From UBA4720 sp041499635 (GTDB taxonomy: Bacteria; Gemmatimonadota; Gemmatimonadetes; Gemmatimonadales; Gemmatimonadaceae): DNA of 64,000 bases. The position numbers and the translations under genes were made by a program. Shown here piece after piece: positions 16,808 to 26,183 of the stretch (positions are counted from its first letter, which is position 1; the number at the start of each line of letters is the position of its first letter). The stretch spans positions 1 through 64,000 of the forward strand of contig JBGQKT010000002.1 in assembly GCA_041499635.1 (NCBI GenBank), in the 5' to 3' direction. The notes under the pieces are model-generated. The model was not told the DNA's origin and did not search any database. It saw nothing but the letters and a program-made list of their open reading frames with translations.

Positions 16808-18883
16808 ATGCGTACTTCTATATGCGTAGCAATTCTGTTTCTCACGTCAGCTGGACCCGCATTCGCGCAGGACGGTCTACACCTCATCCCCCAGCCTCGC
16901 GAGATTCGAAGTGAGGGCGCGACGCCGCTCAGCCATGGCATACGCGTCGGGATGCCGCGCGACTCGGATGATCGTCACACCGCAAACGATCTCATCGATG
17001 CTCTAAGGAACCGCCATATCGTCGTGCGAGAATCCGCTCCGGTTAGGATCGCATTCATTAGAAGCGACCGTCCTCAGGCGAAGCTGCTGCTTAAAAAAAG
17101 CTCGATTCAAATCAGCCCGGCGATGCAGGACGAAGGTTACGTCATCATTTCTGACGCGCATGGAGTTGTCGTTATCGCGCCGACAGCGGCCGGAATCTTC
17201 TACGGCGCGCAAACGGTGAAGCAGCTCATCAGAGGATCCGGCCCATCAGCTCGGCTCGAGCGCGCGACGATCAGAGACTGGCCCGCAATGCGCTATCGCG
17301 GATTCCACGACGATCTCTCGCGCGGACCGGTACCGACTCTCGATTTTCAAAAGAAGCAGATGCGGACTCTCGCCGCATTCAAGATCAACGTTTATTCGCC
17401 GTACTTCGAGCACACGCTCGCCTATCCATCGAATCCACTCATCGCTCCGCCAGGCGGCGCGATAACACCGGATCAGGTTCGCGAGCTCGTCGCGTATGCA
17501 GCCCGCTACCATATAGATGTAATCCCTGAGCAGGAAGCCTTCGGACATCTACATCACGTTCTCAAGTACGAGCTGTACTCGCAGCTCGGCGAAACTGAGC
17601 ACGGCCACGTGCTCGCCCCGGGACAAGCCGGTTCCCTTCCCCTCATTCGTCAAATGTTCGCGCATATTGACTCGCTCTTTCCGAGTCGCTTCATCCACAT
17701 CGGCGCCGACGAAACGTTCGAGCTCGGGCGAGGGCAAACCGCAGAGCGCGTACGTACCGAGGGAATCGGAACGGTTTACCTGGATTTTCTGAAGCAGATC
17801 GAAGTGATGCTGCGCCCGACCGGAAAGCGCTTTCTATTCTGGGGCGACGTCGCAATGAATCATCCCGATCTCGTGAAAACGCTGCCGAAATCGCTCGTGC
17901 CCGTCGCGTGGACGTATGGCGTCGACACTTCATACGTGAGATTCATCGCTCCCTTTCGCGACGCCGGAATGGAAACCTGGGTTGCACCCGGTGTTAGCAG
18001 CTGGAATCGTGTTTATCCCGACAACGCAGTCGCGCTCATCAACATCCAGCGATTCGTGCGCGACGGACAGCGACTCGGCGCCACGGGATTGCTGAACACC
18101 TCATGGGATGACGACGGTGAGGCGCTGTTCAATCAGGTGTGGTATGGGACGTTATTCGGCGCAGCGGCCGGATGGCAAAGCGGAGAAAGCAGAATCGATC
18201 AATTCGAAGACAGCTTCGGCGAGATTTTTCACGACGATACGACCGGTTACATCGAGAAGGCGCAAAAGAAGCTCAGCGCCGCTCATGCGTTGTTGAGTCG
18301 GGCGGGCGTAGGGGACGCAAGTGATTATCTCTTCTGGCTCGATCCGTGGAGCGACGAAGGAAAACTCACCGCACAAAAGATTCGGCCGGCGACACACGAC
18401 CTTCGCATCCTGGCGGAATCGGCGATGGTTTACGTGGCCGAGGCGGACCGTGCGCCGCTGATGGAACACGATGCGATCGATGCTCTCGTGCTTGGTGCGC
18501 GAAAAATCGATTTCATCGGGATGAAATTTCAGTTCGCCGATGAAGTCGTGCAGATGTATGCGCGCGCAAATGACACGACCAACAAATCGATCAGTCGAGA
18601 TCTTGCCGACATCAGTGGAGCCAACGGGCGGCTTCAGGATCTTCGAGACGGGTATTCTCTGATTCGCGACGAATACGAGAAGGCGTGGCTGAAAGAGAAC
18701 AGGCCGTACTGGCTTCACAACGTTCTCGCGCGTTACGACCTCGCGACTCAGCTATGGATAAACCGCGCGGATCGAATCAACCTCTCCCGCCAGGAATGGT
18801 TTCGCACTCGGCGACTGAAATCGGCGGTAGATGTCGGAATTCCCGATAACATGCCGGGTCTTTCACCATTGCCGCCTGCCTGA
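16808..18883 (+). CDS. Beta-N-acetylhexosaminidase, GH20 family
   Basis: A 691-residue secreted glycoside hydrolase. A Sec signal (ICVAILFLTSAGPAFA) is followed by the GH20 N-terminal GH20b-like domain (about 25-150) and the TIM barrel (about 155-480). The catalytic Asp-Glu pair is in FIHIGADETFELG, near residue 299, with the usual preceding EQEAFGHLHH strand. The C-terminal 200 residues are helical. It should release terminal GlcNAc or GalNAc from chitin- or peptidoglycan-derived glycans in the periplasm or outside. It stands alone: the next gene is convergent with a 6-bp gap. Confidence 0.88.
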   Translation: MRTSICVAILFLTSAGPAFAQDGLHLIPQPREIRSEGATPLSHGIRVGMPRDSDDRHTANDLIDALRNRHIVVRESAPVRIAFIRSDRPQAKLLLKKSSIQISPAMQDEGYVIISDAHGVVVIAPTAAGIFYGAQTVKQLIRGSGPSARLERATIRDWPAMRYRGFHDDLSRGPVPTLDFQKKQMRTLAAFKINVYSPYFEHTLAYPSNPLIAPPGGAITPDQVRELVAYAARYHIDVIPEQEAFGHLHHVLKYELYSQLGETEHGHVLAPGQAGSLPLIRQMFAHIDSLFPSRFIHIGADETFELGRGQTAERVRTEGIGTVYLDFLKQIEVMLRPTGKRFLFWGDVAMNHPDLVKTLPKSLVPVAWTYGVDTSYVRFIAPFRDAGMETWVAPGVSSWNRVYPDNAVALINIQRFVRDGQRLGATGLLNTSWDDDGEALFNQVWYGTLFGAAAGWQSGESRIDQFEDSFGEIFHDDTTGYIEKAQKKLSAAHALLSRAGVGDASDYLFWLDPWSDEGKLTAQKIRPATHDLRILAESAMVYVAEADRAPLMEHDAIDALVLGARKIDFIGMKFQFADEVVQMYARANDTTNKSISRDLADISGANGRLQDLRDGYSLIRDEYEKAWLKENRPYWLHNVLARYDLATQLWINRADRINLSRQEWFRTRRLKSAVDVGIPDNMPGLSPLPPA

Positions 18884-18889
18884 ACGACG

Positions 18890-19420
18890 CTACGGAACTA
18901 CTCGACGCACCTTCCAGCGTCCACTCGCGGGGATGTGAGACATTTCCGACCCGACCGAATTGAATGTTCCTTCGATAGTACTTGCATCGGTGAATTCACC
19001 GTGGAAGGTCGTGGTCAGCTGACAGCCGCAATCAGGGTCACGATAGGGATCGAGAGTGCCGACAACGTGACTCCCTTCCATTCTTACGAACCGAATCGTG
19101 ATCAGCTCGCCGGGACTCTGCGCTGCCATGCCTTTCACAATCGGACGATCAGAGGGCACGACCCCGGACGCAGTCACGCCCTCCTGCGTTCGCGGCACCA
19201 TGATCACACTGCCGAACGCAGTGTCTTTCCCCGCCTGCAACTTGAACGAGATACTACCGCTTCTTCCTGTTTCCGTGCTGCTGTATTCGCCGCTCCAATC
19301 TCCAACCAGCGCACTGAGATCCGATCGCGGCGAAATGACGGGAACCGGTGTCGGATGGAGCGCGCAGGCCGACAGCAGAGCGATGGATGCGAGCACGATT
19401 AACGTTTTTGAGGCTTTCAT
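18890..19420 (-). CDS. Small lipoprotein, unknown function
   Basis: A 176-residue protein whose chosen start gives MKASKTLIVLASIALLSACA, a good lipoprotein signal with LSAC lipobox. Upstream in-frame ATGs at 19498 and 19447 lie inside or abut the next gene. The mature part contains LVGDWSGEYSSTETGRSGSI, a pattern typical of small lipocalin-like secreted proteins, and a CGC cluster near the C-terminus that could be disulfide-bonded. No named family is recognised. It follows the membrane protein gene by 23 bp, so the two may form an operon. Confidence 0.75.
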   Translation of the reverse strand: MKASKTLIVLASIALLSACALHPTPVPVISPRSDLSALVGDWSGEYSSTETGRSGSISFKLQAGKDTAFGSVIMVPRTQEGVTASGVVPSDRPIVKGMAAQSPGELITIRFVRMEGSHVVGTLDPYRDPDCGCQLTTTFHGEFTDASTIEGTFNSVGSEMSHIPASGRWKVRRVVP

Positions 19421-19443
19421 TGTGACTCCTGCAATTTGGGATT

Positions 19444-19872
19444 TCATACAGGGACGAAAACTTTGCGCGGCTGCCTCATCTTGCGGTCGATGCGCCATTC
19501 CTTCACTGCGTCACTCGCTGCGCCGCCTAGACTCCACAGAATCCCACCGAGACTGGCTGCCCAACCGACTGCGATCATGAAGAAGAACTTCGCAATCAGA
19601 TCCTGATCTTTCGACGCACTGAAGAAATACGCGAGTACGGGACTCAGAACGGCGGCGCCAAGCACGACACTGACGACGGCACGCGGCCAGGTGAACAGAT
19701 TGCCCGCGAATGTGAAGAAGAGCCACCCGACTGCAACCGCAAGAACACCAGCGGGACCGATGTACAACACGAGATCTACAAATCCGTTGGGTGTTGTCAG
19801 GGCAACCAGAACCCACACGGCGGCAAGAGCAGCCAGCATTCCGCCTCTGAGAAGTCGTTTTTCGCTGAACAT
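19444..19872 (-). CDS. Small integral membrane protein
   Basis: A 142-residue protein with four likely membrane helices (LAALAAVWVLVALTT, VLYIGPAGVLAVAVGWLFF, AVVSVVLGAAVLSPVLAYFF, FFMIAVGWAASLGGILW) and a basic cytoplasmic tail (DRKMRQPRK). The ATG at 19872 has a strong ribosome binding site (GGGAGGGAACG), which decides against the ATG at 19902. I see no motif that gives a function. Confidence 0.72.
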   Translation of the reverse strand: MFSEKRLLRGGMLAALAAVWVLVALTTPNGFVDLVLYIGPAGVLAVAVGWLFFTFAGNLFTWPRAVVSVVLGAAVLSPVLAYFFSASKDQDLIAKFFFMIAVGWAASLGGILWSLGGAASDAVKEWRIDRKMRQPRKVFVPV

Positions 19873-20075
19873 CGTTCCCTCCCGAAAATGCGAATCCTGC
19901 ACACGGAGAATACCGGCGTGTTCGCAGCGATTCTATCAGGGGGAACATGAATGCTGGTGCGAGAAAACCTTACGCTTATCAATGCTCTCCCGACTGATTT
20001 CAGAGGGATTTTCCGCGAGTTTGCTCCCGTTGGTTCGCAGCGTGAAAGGACATGGAACAAACCCAGGGAGGTCTT

Positions 20076-21143
20076 ATGCTGTTACCAAATGCGTTACAAA
20101 ACCGGTTCGTCGATTTCTCGGCGGCGCGCGCGGGGTTGGCGGCTGGAGCAATTGCTGCACTCGTGGTACTCGGTGCGTGTGCGGAGAACGGGAGCTCGAT
20201 CACCGCGCCCACACGTCAGCGGGAAGCGACGATAACTACCGATTACTATGGCAGTGGAAAGCACGTCGATCTTTGCGTCGACGCGAGCAGTCCCCCGGGC
20301 AACTACATCTTCTACAATTCCCACGAAAATGATGGACTAGCACTGCCGGGGTACGGAGTTGAATGGCCGGTGGGAAGTGGAATCTGGTCTGACCAGGGCG
20401 ACGGAGGTGATGACAACAACACTGTCTTCAACGCTCCTAGCGGAAGCCCCACAACGAACACCTATGTGGTCGCAGCAGGAACTTGCGTGAGGTTGCTAGA
20501 GCGCACGCAACCAGATGCGGATTTCGCTGCAGGCACTCACGCGCTCGACGGCTGGTCTGCGGTGACTACAACCTACGTCTCCAATAATGCCGGAGCTGTC
20601 CATACCAACACGAACTGCGTGAATGACCTCGGAGTCATACCCGCGCAGCCCGTGCCCTGCGGTGCTACAACGACGACCGTCAGAGCTTTTGCAAACTGGA
20701 ACCACGGTACTGACATAACCTTTTTCTTCACCCCTCCGCAGGAGATTATCCCGCTCTTCGTCATTGGTGACATTGAGCCTCACGCAATCAATGACGTCGT
20801 GAACTTCTGGGGAGCTCAGTGGTGGAAGAACAATCCAATGAGCCAGTTCCATAACAACGGCTGGCTGTCGTTCAAGGGTTTCGCGTCGAGCGTGGATCTC
20901 ACTCCGAGCAACGGCAATCCTTGCGGCACGTGGACGAGCAGAGTGGGCAACAGCCCGCCGCCTCCGCAGACGATTCCTGAATTTGTTGGAATCATCGTGA
21001 CCAACAACGTGATAAAGTCGGGGCCTGATCTTACAGGTGGCATTCAGCAGATCATCATCGTCCACTCCGATGGCGGGTATGGCCCGAACCCAGGGCACGA
21101 TGGAAATGGTCCGGTAACATCGATCAGTTGTCCCGCTACCTGA
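20076..21143 (+). CDS. Secreted lipoprotein, unknown function
   Basis: A 355-residue protein. The ATG at 20076 is preceded by AGGGAGGT at ideal spacing, better than the ATG at 20052. The lipoprotein signal ends in VVLGAC (Cys about 35). The mature region is rich in Asn, Gly, Thr and aromatic residues, with paired cysteines (VDLCVDASSPPGNYIFYNSH, GTCVRLLERT, NPCGTW). The spacing suggests an all-beta extracellular fold, and the C-terminus reads GGIQQIIIVHSDGGYGPNPG. No family is recognised. A strong terminator follows at 21197. Confidence 0.75.
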   Translation: MLLPNALQNRFVDFSAARAGLAAGAIAALVVLGACAENGSSITAPTRQREATITTDYYGSGKHVDLCVDASSPPGNYIFYNSHENDGLALPGYGVEWPVGSGIWSDQGDGGDDNNTVFNAPSGSPTTNTYVVAAGTCVRLLERTQPDADFAAGTHALDGWSAVTTTYVSNNAGAVHTNTNCVNDLGVIPAQPVPCGATTTTVRAFANWNHGTDITFFFTPPQEIIPLFVIGDIEPHAINDVVNFWGAQWWKNNPMSQFHNNGWLSFKGFASSVDLTPSNGNPCGTWTSRVGNSPPPPQTIPEFVGIIVTNNVIKSGPDLTGGIQQIIIVHSDGGYGPNPGHDGNGPVTSISCPAT

Positions 21144-21196
21144 GGTGATGGTTGTAGACTTCACGGAGCTGAGCGGGAACTGAAGCAATTACGGCG

Positions 21197-21230
21197 GCGC
21201 CCCGCATAACGCGGGGCGCTCTTCATTTTC
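21197..21230. terminator. Rho-independent terminator shared by convergent genes
   Basis: A perfect 9-bp GC-rich stem (GCGCCCCGC at 21197-21205, GCGGGGCGC at 21211-21219) with loop ATAAC is followed by TCTTCATTTTC on the plus strand. It lies between the secreted lipoprotein gene and the phosphoribosyltransferase gene, which converge, and it marks the left border of the stress island. Confidence 0.9.
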
Positions 21231-21232
21231 AC

Positions 21233-21898
21233 TTACGTCGCCGTCGCCAAAGTCTTCCTCCGATACGCGCCGTCAAGCAGGGTCATTACTTCGTGGTCGG
21301 TAGTTTGCGAAAAATCATCGTACCATTTGCCGACACCGTAGAATGGCTCGGGACTCGCTACACAGACACAGTCATCAGCTACCTCGCGAAGAGCTGCGCA
21401 AGCTGAGGTAGATGCCACAGGCGCAGCCACAATGACTCGCGCCGGATGTCGCACGCGAACTGCCTCGACCGCAGCGTGCATCGTCGCGCCCGTCGCGAGT
21501 CCGTCATCAACGATGACAACAACTTGTCCGGCAAGATCCGGAAACGGGCGGTATGCGCGATACAGTTTGTCGCGACGTTCAAGCTCCATAGTCTCGCGCT
21601 TGATGATGCTCGCGATCTGACTCTCGGTTATGCCGAGGTAGGCGATCACTTCACGGTCAAGAACACAGATGCCGTCGCTGGCGATGGCGCCGATCGCGAG
21701 CTCTTCCTGGTACGGGGCGCCGAGCTTCCGTACAACAAAGACATCGAGCGGAACGTGCAACGCGGTCGCGACTTCATACGCGACTGGTACTCCGCCGCGC
21801 GGCAAGCCGAGAACGATGACGTCACCACCACGAGTGTAGTCCGCGAGCTTTCGGGCGAGACGCATTCCCGCATCGCGCCGATTCTTGAAAAGTCTCAT
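21233..21898 (-). CDS. Phosphoribosyltransferase-domain protein
   Basis: A 221-residue single-domain type I PRTase-like protein. The PRPP-binding motif is VVVIVDDGLATGAT near residue 125, and the N-terminal VIVLGLPRGGVPVAYEVA is typical of the stress-associated subfamily. In other bacteria this domain is often fused to a dienelactone-hydrolase-like domain. Here the hydrolase is encoded separately at 26184 (and 36220). The ribosome binding site GGAGGTC precedes the ATG. It is the last gene of the minus-strand run baeRF-USP-patatin-PRTase. The substrate base is unknown. Confidence 0.88.
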   Translation of the reverse strand: MRLFKNRRDAGMRLARKLADYTRGGDVIVLGLPRGGVPVAYEVATALHVPLDVFVVRKLGAPYQEELAIGAIASDGICVLDREVIAYLGITESQIASIIKRETMELERRDKLYRAYRPFPDLAGQVVVIVDDGLATGATMHAAVEAVRVRHPARVIVAAPVASTSACAALREVADDCVCVASPEPFYGVGKWYDDFSQTTDHEVMTLLDGAYRRKTLATAT

Positions 21899-21930
21899 GA
21901 GACCTCCATCGCCTGTGCTCTACTTCACCG

Positions 21931-23190
21931 TTAACATCGAGCTTCAACGGGTCGCTCGAGAAATGCTTCGATGTTTGCCGCAGACGCCTCGGCGTCAGTC
22001 TCTCCTAATTCAATCAGCTGGCGAACGTAGTCAGTCTGAAAAAGAATCAGGCTGAGAAAATCAGGATTCCTTGTTTGGCGCGTCCCCAACCCGCGCGTCA
22101 GATAGCGAAAGACTCTCGGAAGCCGTGGCTCGAGATCACGAGCGAGCGTACCCAGATCGCGCGATGGTCGGATCACCATGATGTCGACCACACGCATGCC
22201 GACGCGCTTCTCCGGCGAGAGATTGGAGAGTAGCCTGTTCACTCGCCTGAGACGCAAAATGTCTTCATCGATCAAATCGAGGAAAACCGAGTTGTACAAC
22301 ACTCCGAGAACTTGCGCTGGTGGAGGATATCCGCTCGATGATCTCAAGTCAGTCGGCAGGCGTAATGGGCGGTGCTTCGTCGAAATCGTCAGAATTCGCG
22401 ATGCGCCGAGGTGCAACGCCGGCGAGAGTGGTGCGGTTAGCCGGATTCCTCCGTCCCCGAACCACTCGTCACCGACGCGCACTGCGGGAAAAAGCATTGG
22501 TAATGCACTCGACGCCATCACGTGGTCGATGGTGAGTCGCGTTGATTCACTGTGTCGTTGCGGGCGCTGCCAAAGCTTGATGTCTCGACCTTCCACCCAC
22601 GTCATTGATTGGCCGGTGGCATAGCTCGTCGCTGAGAGCGCAACGGCATTCAGGGATCCGCTAGCGATGTTGCGTCCGATTCCAACGAGAGAGCCATCAG
22701 GTGCGGTCTCGAAACTACGAGAGAGCATCTGACGCAGAGGCTGCGAATCGAGCATGCCGCGCATCGGCTCGGGCCCCGTACCAATTCCTCCTGAGACCAG
22801 CCGAGTGCCCCACCTGGCAACGTTTCGAACGAGTGGCAAAGCGCGAACATCATACACTCGCTCGGGCGTGAGGCGAAGCCAGAGCGAGATCAAATCATCG
22901 GTTGCCTCGGAGATCGAGGCATTCTGCGCCGCGAGATAAACGGTGTTGACCGCACCTGCTGAAATCCCTGTCAGGATCGGAAACCGCAGATCCGGGAATC
23001 GCCGTGCGATACCACGCAGTACTCCAGCCTGATAGGCACCGCGTGCGCCGCCCCCACCGAGCATCAATGCGAGCTGCTCTGGGTGGTCCCCGTCCGCCAC
23101 AGGTTTGATCTCAGCACGGTCAATCGGAAGTGGCCACTTCCGAACAACTATCGGCGCTGAGTCGGTACTGGAGAGCCAGGTCGTTGTCAC
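21931..23190 (-). CDS. Patatin-like phospholipase
   Basis: A 419-residue patatin family protein. The oxyanion motif GGGGARGAYQAGVL starts near residue 44, the nucleophile elbow GISAG near residue 78, and the catalytic Asp is in the DGG of WFGDGGIRLT, so the Ser-Asp dyad is intact. No signal peptide is visible, so it probably acts on membrane lipids from the cytoplasm. The start is a GTG at 23190, without a clear ribosome binding site, and 16 bp after the USP stop; the exact start is uncertain. It is part of the minus-strand stress operon. Confidence 0.88.
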   Translation of the reverse strand: MTTTWLSSTDSAPIVVRKWPLPIDRAEIKPVADGDHPEQLALMLGGGGARGAYQAGVLRGIARRFPDLRFPILTGISAGAVNTVYLAAQNASISEATDDLISLWLRLTPERVYDVRALPLVRNVARWGTRLVSGGIGTGPEPMRGMLDSQPLRQMLSRSFETAPDGSLVGIGRNIASGSLNAVALSATSYATGQSMTWVEGRDIKLWQRPQRHSESTRLTIDHVMASSALPMLFPAVRVGDEWFGDGGIRLTAPLSPALHLGASRILTISTKHRPLRLPTDLRSSSGYPPPAQVLGVLYNSVFLDLIDEDILRLRRVNRLLSNLSPEKRVGMRVVDIMVIRPSRDLGTLARDLEPRLPRVFRYLTRGLGTRQTRNPDFLSLILFQTDYVRQLIELGETDAEASAANIEAFLERPVEARC

Positions 23191-23206
23191 CGCACGTTAC
23201 GCGAAA

Positions 23207-24190
23207 TCATGCGTGAGCCAGCGCCGGCAATTGCTCCGTTATGCTTTCCAACACGACGAAATCGGATTCGACACTCGAGCTCACCGGTCGTCGCAGAAGG
23301 ATCGGCAATCCACTAGAGCGAAGGACTTTGTCGGCAACGCTTCCGACGAGCAAGCGCGACGCGCCACGACCTTGCGTGGACATTGCGATCGCATCCACTC
23401 CGTGGTCACGAGCGTAATCGATTATCGCTGGCGCAATGTGCCTCGCAACGATGACATGCGATTCGATATCGGTGAGTCCTTCCTTCTCGAGTGTACGTTT
23501 GACTTCACCCAATTCCTTGATTGCATCGTCCTTGAGGGAAGTGGTAGCGACTTCGTCTTCCATCGCAGACGAGTAGACGAACGGTGCACCGGTATTCGGC
23601 ATCGCGAGTGGAACAGGTTGAACTACGCGAAGAAGCACAACCCGGGACTTGCCGCAGTTTGCGAGATCCGAGGCGCTGGAAAGAATTCCCGTAGCCAACG
23701 CCGAACCATCGAGCGGAACGAGAATCCGTTGAAAGAGATGATGCGCCTCGAGTCGATCTATTTTTGTCTCGACGGGTCGGAGCATCAGCACAGGAATCGT
23801 CGATCGTCGTAACACGGCATCCGCAACGCTGCCGAGCCACGCACGACTGAATCCTGTTCGACCGTGCGACGTCATCACGATGAGATCCGCACCGACGTCG
23901 TGCGCGCGCTCGTTGATCATCTCGAGCACGTTCCCATGTAGCAGGGCGTGCGTCGCCGAGATGGATGCGCCGCTCGCCAGCTCTCCGGCAATCGATTCGA
24001 GGTAATACTCTTCGGCAATTGCCTGCTTAGAACTCCATGGAGCATCGGCGAATCCTGCGAACGGCGTTGGCTGATGCACCATCACAAGATCGATCTCGGC
24101 GTGCGATGCCCGGGCAATCTCTGCTGCCGGACCAAGAGCCTGCTCAGCGAGAGGTGAATGGTCGAGTGGAACCAGCAGCATTTTGAACAT
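23207..24190 (-). CDS. Universal stress protein, tandem UspA domains
   Basis: A 327-residue protein with two UspA domains. Domain 1 has MLLVPLDHSPLAEQAL and the nucleotide loop SHGRTGFSRAWLGSV. Domain 2 has ILVPLDGSALATGIL and TQGRGASRLLVGSVADKV, where the loop is one residue shorter than usual. Both loops keep the GS that contacts phosphate, so ATP binding is likely in both. The ATG at 24190 has GGAG seven bases upstream; the ATG at 24202 overlaps that site. It lies 20 bp after baeRF and 16 bp before the patatin gene. Confidence 0.9.
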   Translation of the reverse strand: MFKMLLVPLDHSPLAEQALGPAAEIARASHAEIDLVMVHQPTPFAGFADAPWSSKQAIAEEYYLESIAGELASGASISATHALLHGNVLEMINERAHDVGADLIVMTSHGRTGFSRAWLGSVADAVLRRSTIPVLMLRPVETKIDRLEAHHLFQRILVPLDGSALATGILSSASDLANCGKSRVVLLRVVQPVPLAMPNTGAPFVYSSAMEDEVATTSLKDDAIKELGEVKRTLEKEGLTDIESHVIVARHIAPAIIDYARDHGVDAIAMSTQGRGASRLLVGSVADKVLRSSGLPILLRRPVSSSVESDFVVLESITEQLPALAHA

Positions 24191-24210
24191 GGAATTCTCC
24201 ATTTATTCGT

Positions 24211-25317
24211 TTAGAGTGTCGTAACGAGAGGCAGTCGATAGCGAAGCCTTGCCGCAATTCCGCCGTGGCTGTCGAGAGCGCGAGCGGCATCGCGCGAAAC
24301 TTCTTCTGCGACTGCGCCCTGGGACATCGCCTGACGCACCGCGTCCTCGGCGTCAGCGGCGTGTTCTTCGATAAATGTCTGCGTCAGATACAGCTCGCGA
24401 ACCCGCGACTGCTCGAGCGCATCGCGAGTTGCGGCAGCTCCGAGAGCGACGAGACCGCTCGCGTTCGCTTCTCCCGCGATGTCTTCGATCACGTGGAGAT
24501 CGTAGGCGTCTCGTAGTTTCGACGCGGCGCTCTCCGCAGCCGCTTTTATTTCTGCGTCAGACGCATGGACATCGAGCGCGTCGATATTCAACACGCGGTC
24601 GGGAGCGGATTGCGCAATGAATCCAGCGAGCTCAGTTGCAACGCGAGGAATACCACCGGTGATGATCCAACCTTCCCTGCCCGCAAGCAGCAATGCCTTG
24701 TCGCAAGCTTCCTTGAGCATCCGCGTCGTGCCTTTTTCCAAAGCGCGTTGCGTTGTGTCTCGCCCGGTTCCACCTCGTACTCCGGGGTGGAATCCGACAC
24801 GGGGTGAGTCGCCCATGTGTAACGGCGGCTCGAGCGTTGCGTGCGCGCGAACTGTTTTTTCTTTCGCGAGAGATCCGCGGTCATAACGAAAGAGTGTTGC
24901 TTTCCGCCCGTCGGCAAGCACCAGCACAACGGGACGCATTTGTTTGAGAGCGCGTATGTACGGCGCTACGGCAGGGCCGGTGCTCCACACCGCCATTGTC
25001 GGCATCGGCACGGGAAGATTCTCGGAGTGACGCACTCCATCGGAAGTAATGAACGCTGCCCAGCCGCGCGCACCGACACCTCGCGACAACGGAGCCAGCT
25101 GCTCCTCGAGAAATGCAACACATTGCTCGAATTCCTTGCGCTCGTCGTGCGATGAATCCGCAAGCCAGTCTCGTAGATCTTTGAGGGAGTGGTCGAGCTT
25201 GAGACGCCAGTTGTGCTGCGCGGCAAAATCCTCCGCCGTCCCATCAAGATAGACAGTCAGGACGTGAGCCCCATGCAACGATCGCTCGAGCGTTACCAAC
25301 TCTGTGTAAGTCAGCAT
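24211..25317 (-). CDS. Bacterial eRF1-like (baeRF, Vms1-type) protein
   Basis: A 368-residue soluble protein resembling the bacterial archaeo-eukaryotic release-factor (baeRF) families. It starts MLTYTELVTLERSLHGAHVLTVYLD, then has an eRF1 domain-2-like core (VVLVLADGRKATLFRYDRG) and a domain-3-like segment (GWIITGGIPRVATELAGFI). In eRF1/Vms1 relatives domain 2 acts near the ribosomal peptidyl centre, and Vms1 releases peptides from stalled ribosomes. I do not see a canonical GGQ; the segment with VRGGTGRDTTQ occupies the loop position. The ribosome binding site GAGGGAGA precedes the ATG. It lies between hsp20 and USP, consistent with a ribosome-maintenance role under stress. Confidence 0.75.
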   Translation of the reverse strand: MLTYTELVTLERSLHGAHVLTVYLDGTAEDFAAQHNWRLKLDHSLKDLRDWLADSSHDERKEFEQCVAFLEEQLAPLSRGVGARGWAAFITSDGVRHSENLPVPMPTMAVWSTGPAVAPYIRALKQMRPVVLVLADGRKATLFRYDRGSLAKEKTVRAHATLEPPLHMGDSPRVGFHPGVRGGTGRDTTQRALEKGTTRMLKEACDKALLLAGREGWIITGGIPRVATELAGFIAQSAPDRVLNIDALDVHASDAEIKAAAESAASKLRDAYDLHVIEDIAGEANASGLVALGAAATRDALEQSRVRELYLTQTFIEEHAADAEDAVRQAMSQGAVAEEVSRDAARALDSHGGIAARLRYRLPLVTTL

Positions 25318-25400
25318 CTTGTTCTCCCTCGAGCAGGTGGGGCGGCGCGCCGGTTTTTTCTGCCAACCGATTACACCGCCCTCGCCAGAGTCTTGACCGG

Positions 25401-25934
25401 TTACTTCGCCGTGATCGGAATCGGACGGTGGGTCGTCTTCGTCTCTTCCGCTTTCGGCATGTGCACGGTCAGCACACCCTCCTTGAACTCAGCAGCGATC
25501 TTGTTCTCGGCGATTCCGCCGGGAAATGGAAGTGCGCGCTGGAACGAGCCAAACCTTCGCTCCCACATGTAATACTTGCGGTTGTCCTCTTCCTTCGTCT
25601 CCTCGCGCTCTTTCTCTCCGCGGATCGTGAGCACGCCGTCAGAGAAATCGACGGTAACGTCCTTCGCCGTCATTCCCGGAAGCTCGGCGGTGACAGTGAA
25701 ATCGTCTTTTCCTTCGCTCACATTGAGCGCCGGAAATCCGTCTCCCGCAGAGAATTCAGGAAATCCCGCAAGCGCGGATTTCATCATTTCATTGGCGCGT
25801 GCGCTGAACTCCTCGGCGGACTCCGTCAGCGATGGAAACGCTGTACCGGAGAAAAACGGTGCGGGAAAAAACGGCGCGCGGAAGAACGGAACGGAAACGT
25901 TTGGTCGGCGCCGGGTGATTTTGGTGTGAGGCAT
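25401..25934 (-). CDS. Small heat-shock protein Hsp20
   Basis: A 177-residue alpha-crystallin protein. The N-terminal arm is Phe/Pro-rich (VPFFRAPFFPAPFFSG). The alpha-crystallin domain spans about 65-165 (PALNVSEGKDDFTVTAELPG to GVLTVHMPKA), with the conserved AEFKEGVLTV strand near the end. It should be an ATP-independent holdase. The ribosome binding site GAGGGAGACAC is good. It is the first gene of the leftward stress run, and an 83-bp gap to baeRF leaves open whether they share a transcript. The shared upstream region with the hydrolase holds two GACAG-type motifs. Confidence 0.93.
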   Translation of the reverse strand: MPHTKITRRRPNVSVPFFRAPFFPAPFFSGTAFPSLTESAEEFSARANEMMKSALAGFPEFSAGDGFPALNVSEGKDDFTVTAELPGMTAKDVTVDFSDGVLTIRGEKEREETKEEDNRKYYMWERRFGSFQRALPFPGGIAENKIAAEFKEGVLTVHMPKAEETKTTHRPIPITAK

Positions 25935-26183
25935 TGTGTCTCCCTCGACAGATGTTGTTGATGTCGTGATGCACTCCGCGACATCGAAAAGTGCGAGAGA
26001 AATGAGTGAAAATCTGTCGGGCCGACGTGGGTATGCTGTACGGGTAGAGCCGACTACGCTCGAAGGTTCACCTGACAGACGCAGACGATCGAGTGTTAGA
26101 GATTAGTCCAACCATATGCCATCGCTAACGGGGTGAGCTGCCGGAAACGTATCCCACTGCGCTTTGATCACACCGGAGTATTC
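25935..26183. promoter_or_regulatory. Divergent control region, hsp20 and hydrolase-dodecin
   Basis: This 249-bp gap feeds hsp20 (minus) and the hydrolase-dodecin pair (plus). It contains CCCGACAG on the minus strand (26014-26021), 80 bp from the hsp20 start, and CCTGACAG on the plus strand (26071-26078), 106 bp from the hydrolase start. Similar sequences occur upstream of other stress genes in the window. I cannot place the -10 boxes reliably. Confidence 0.5.
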
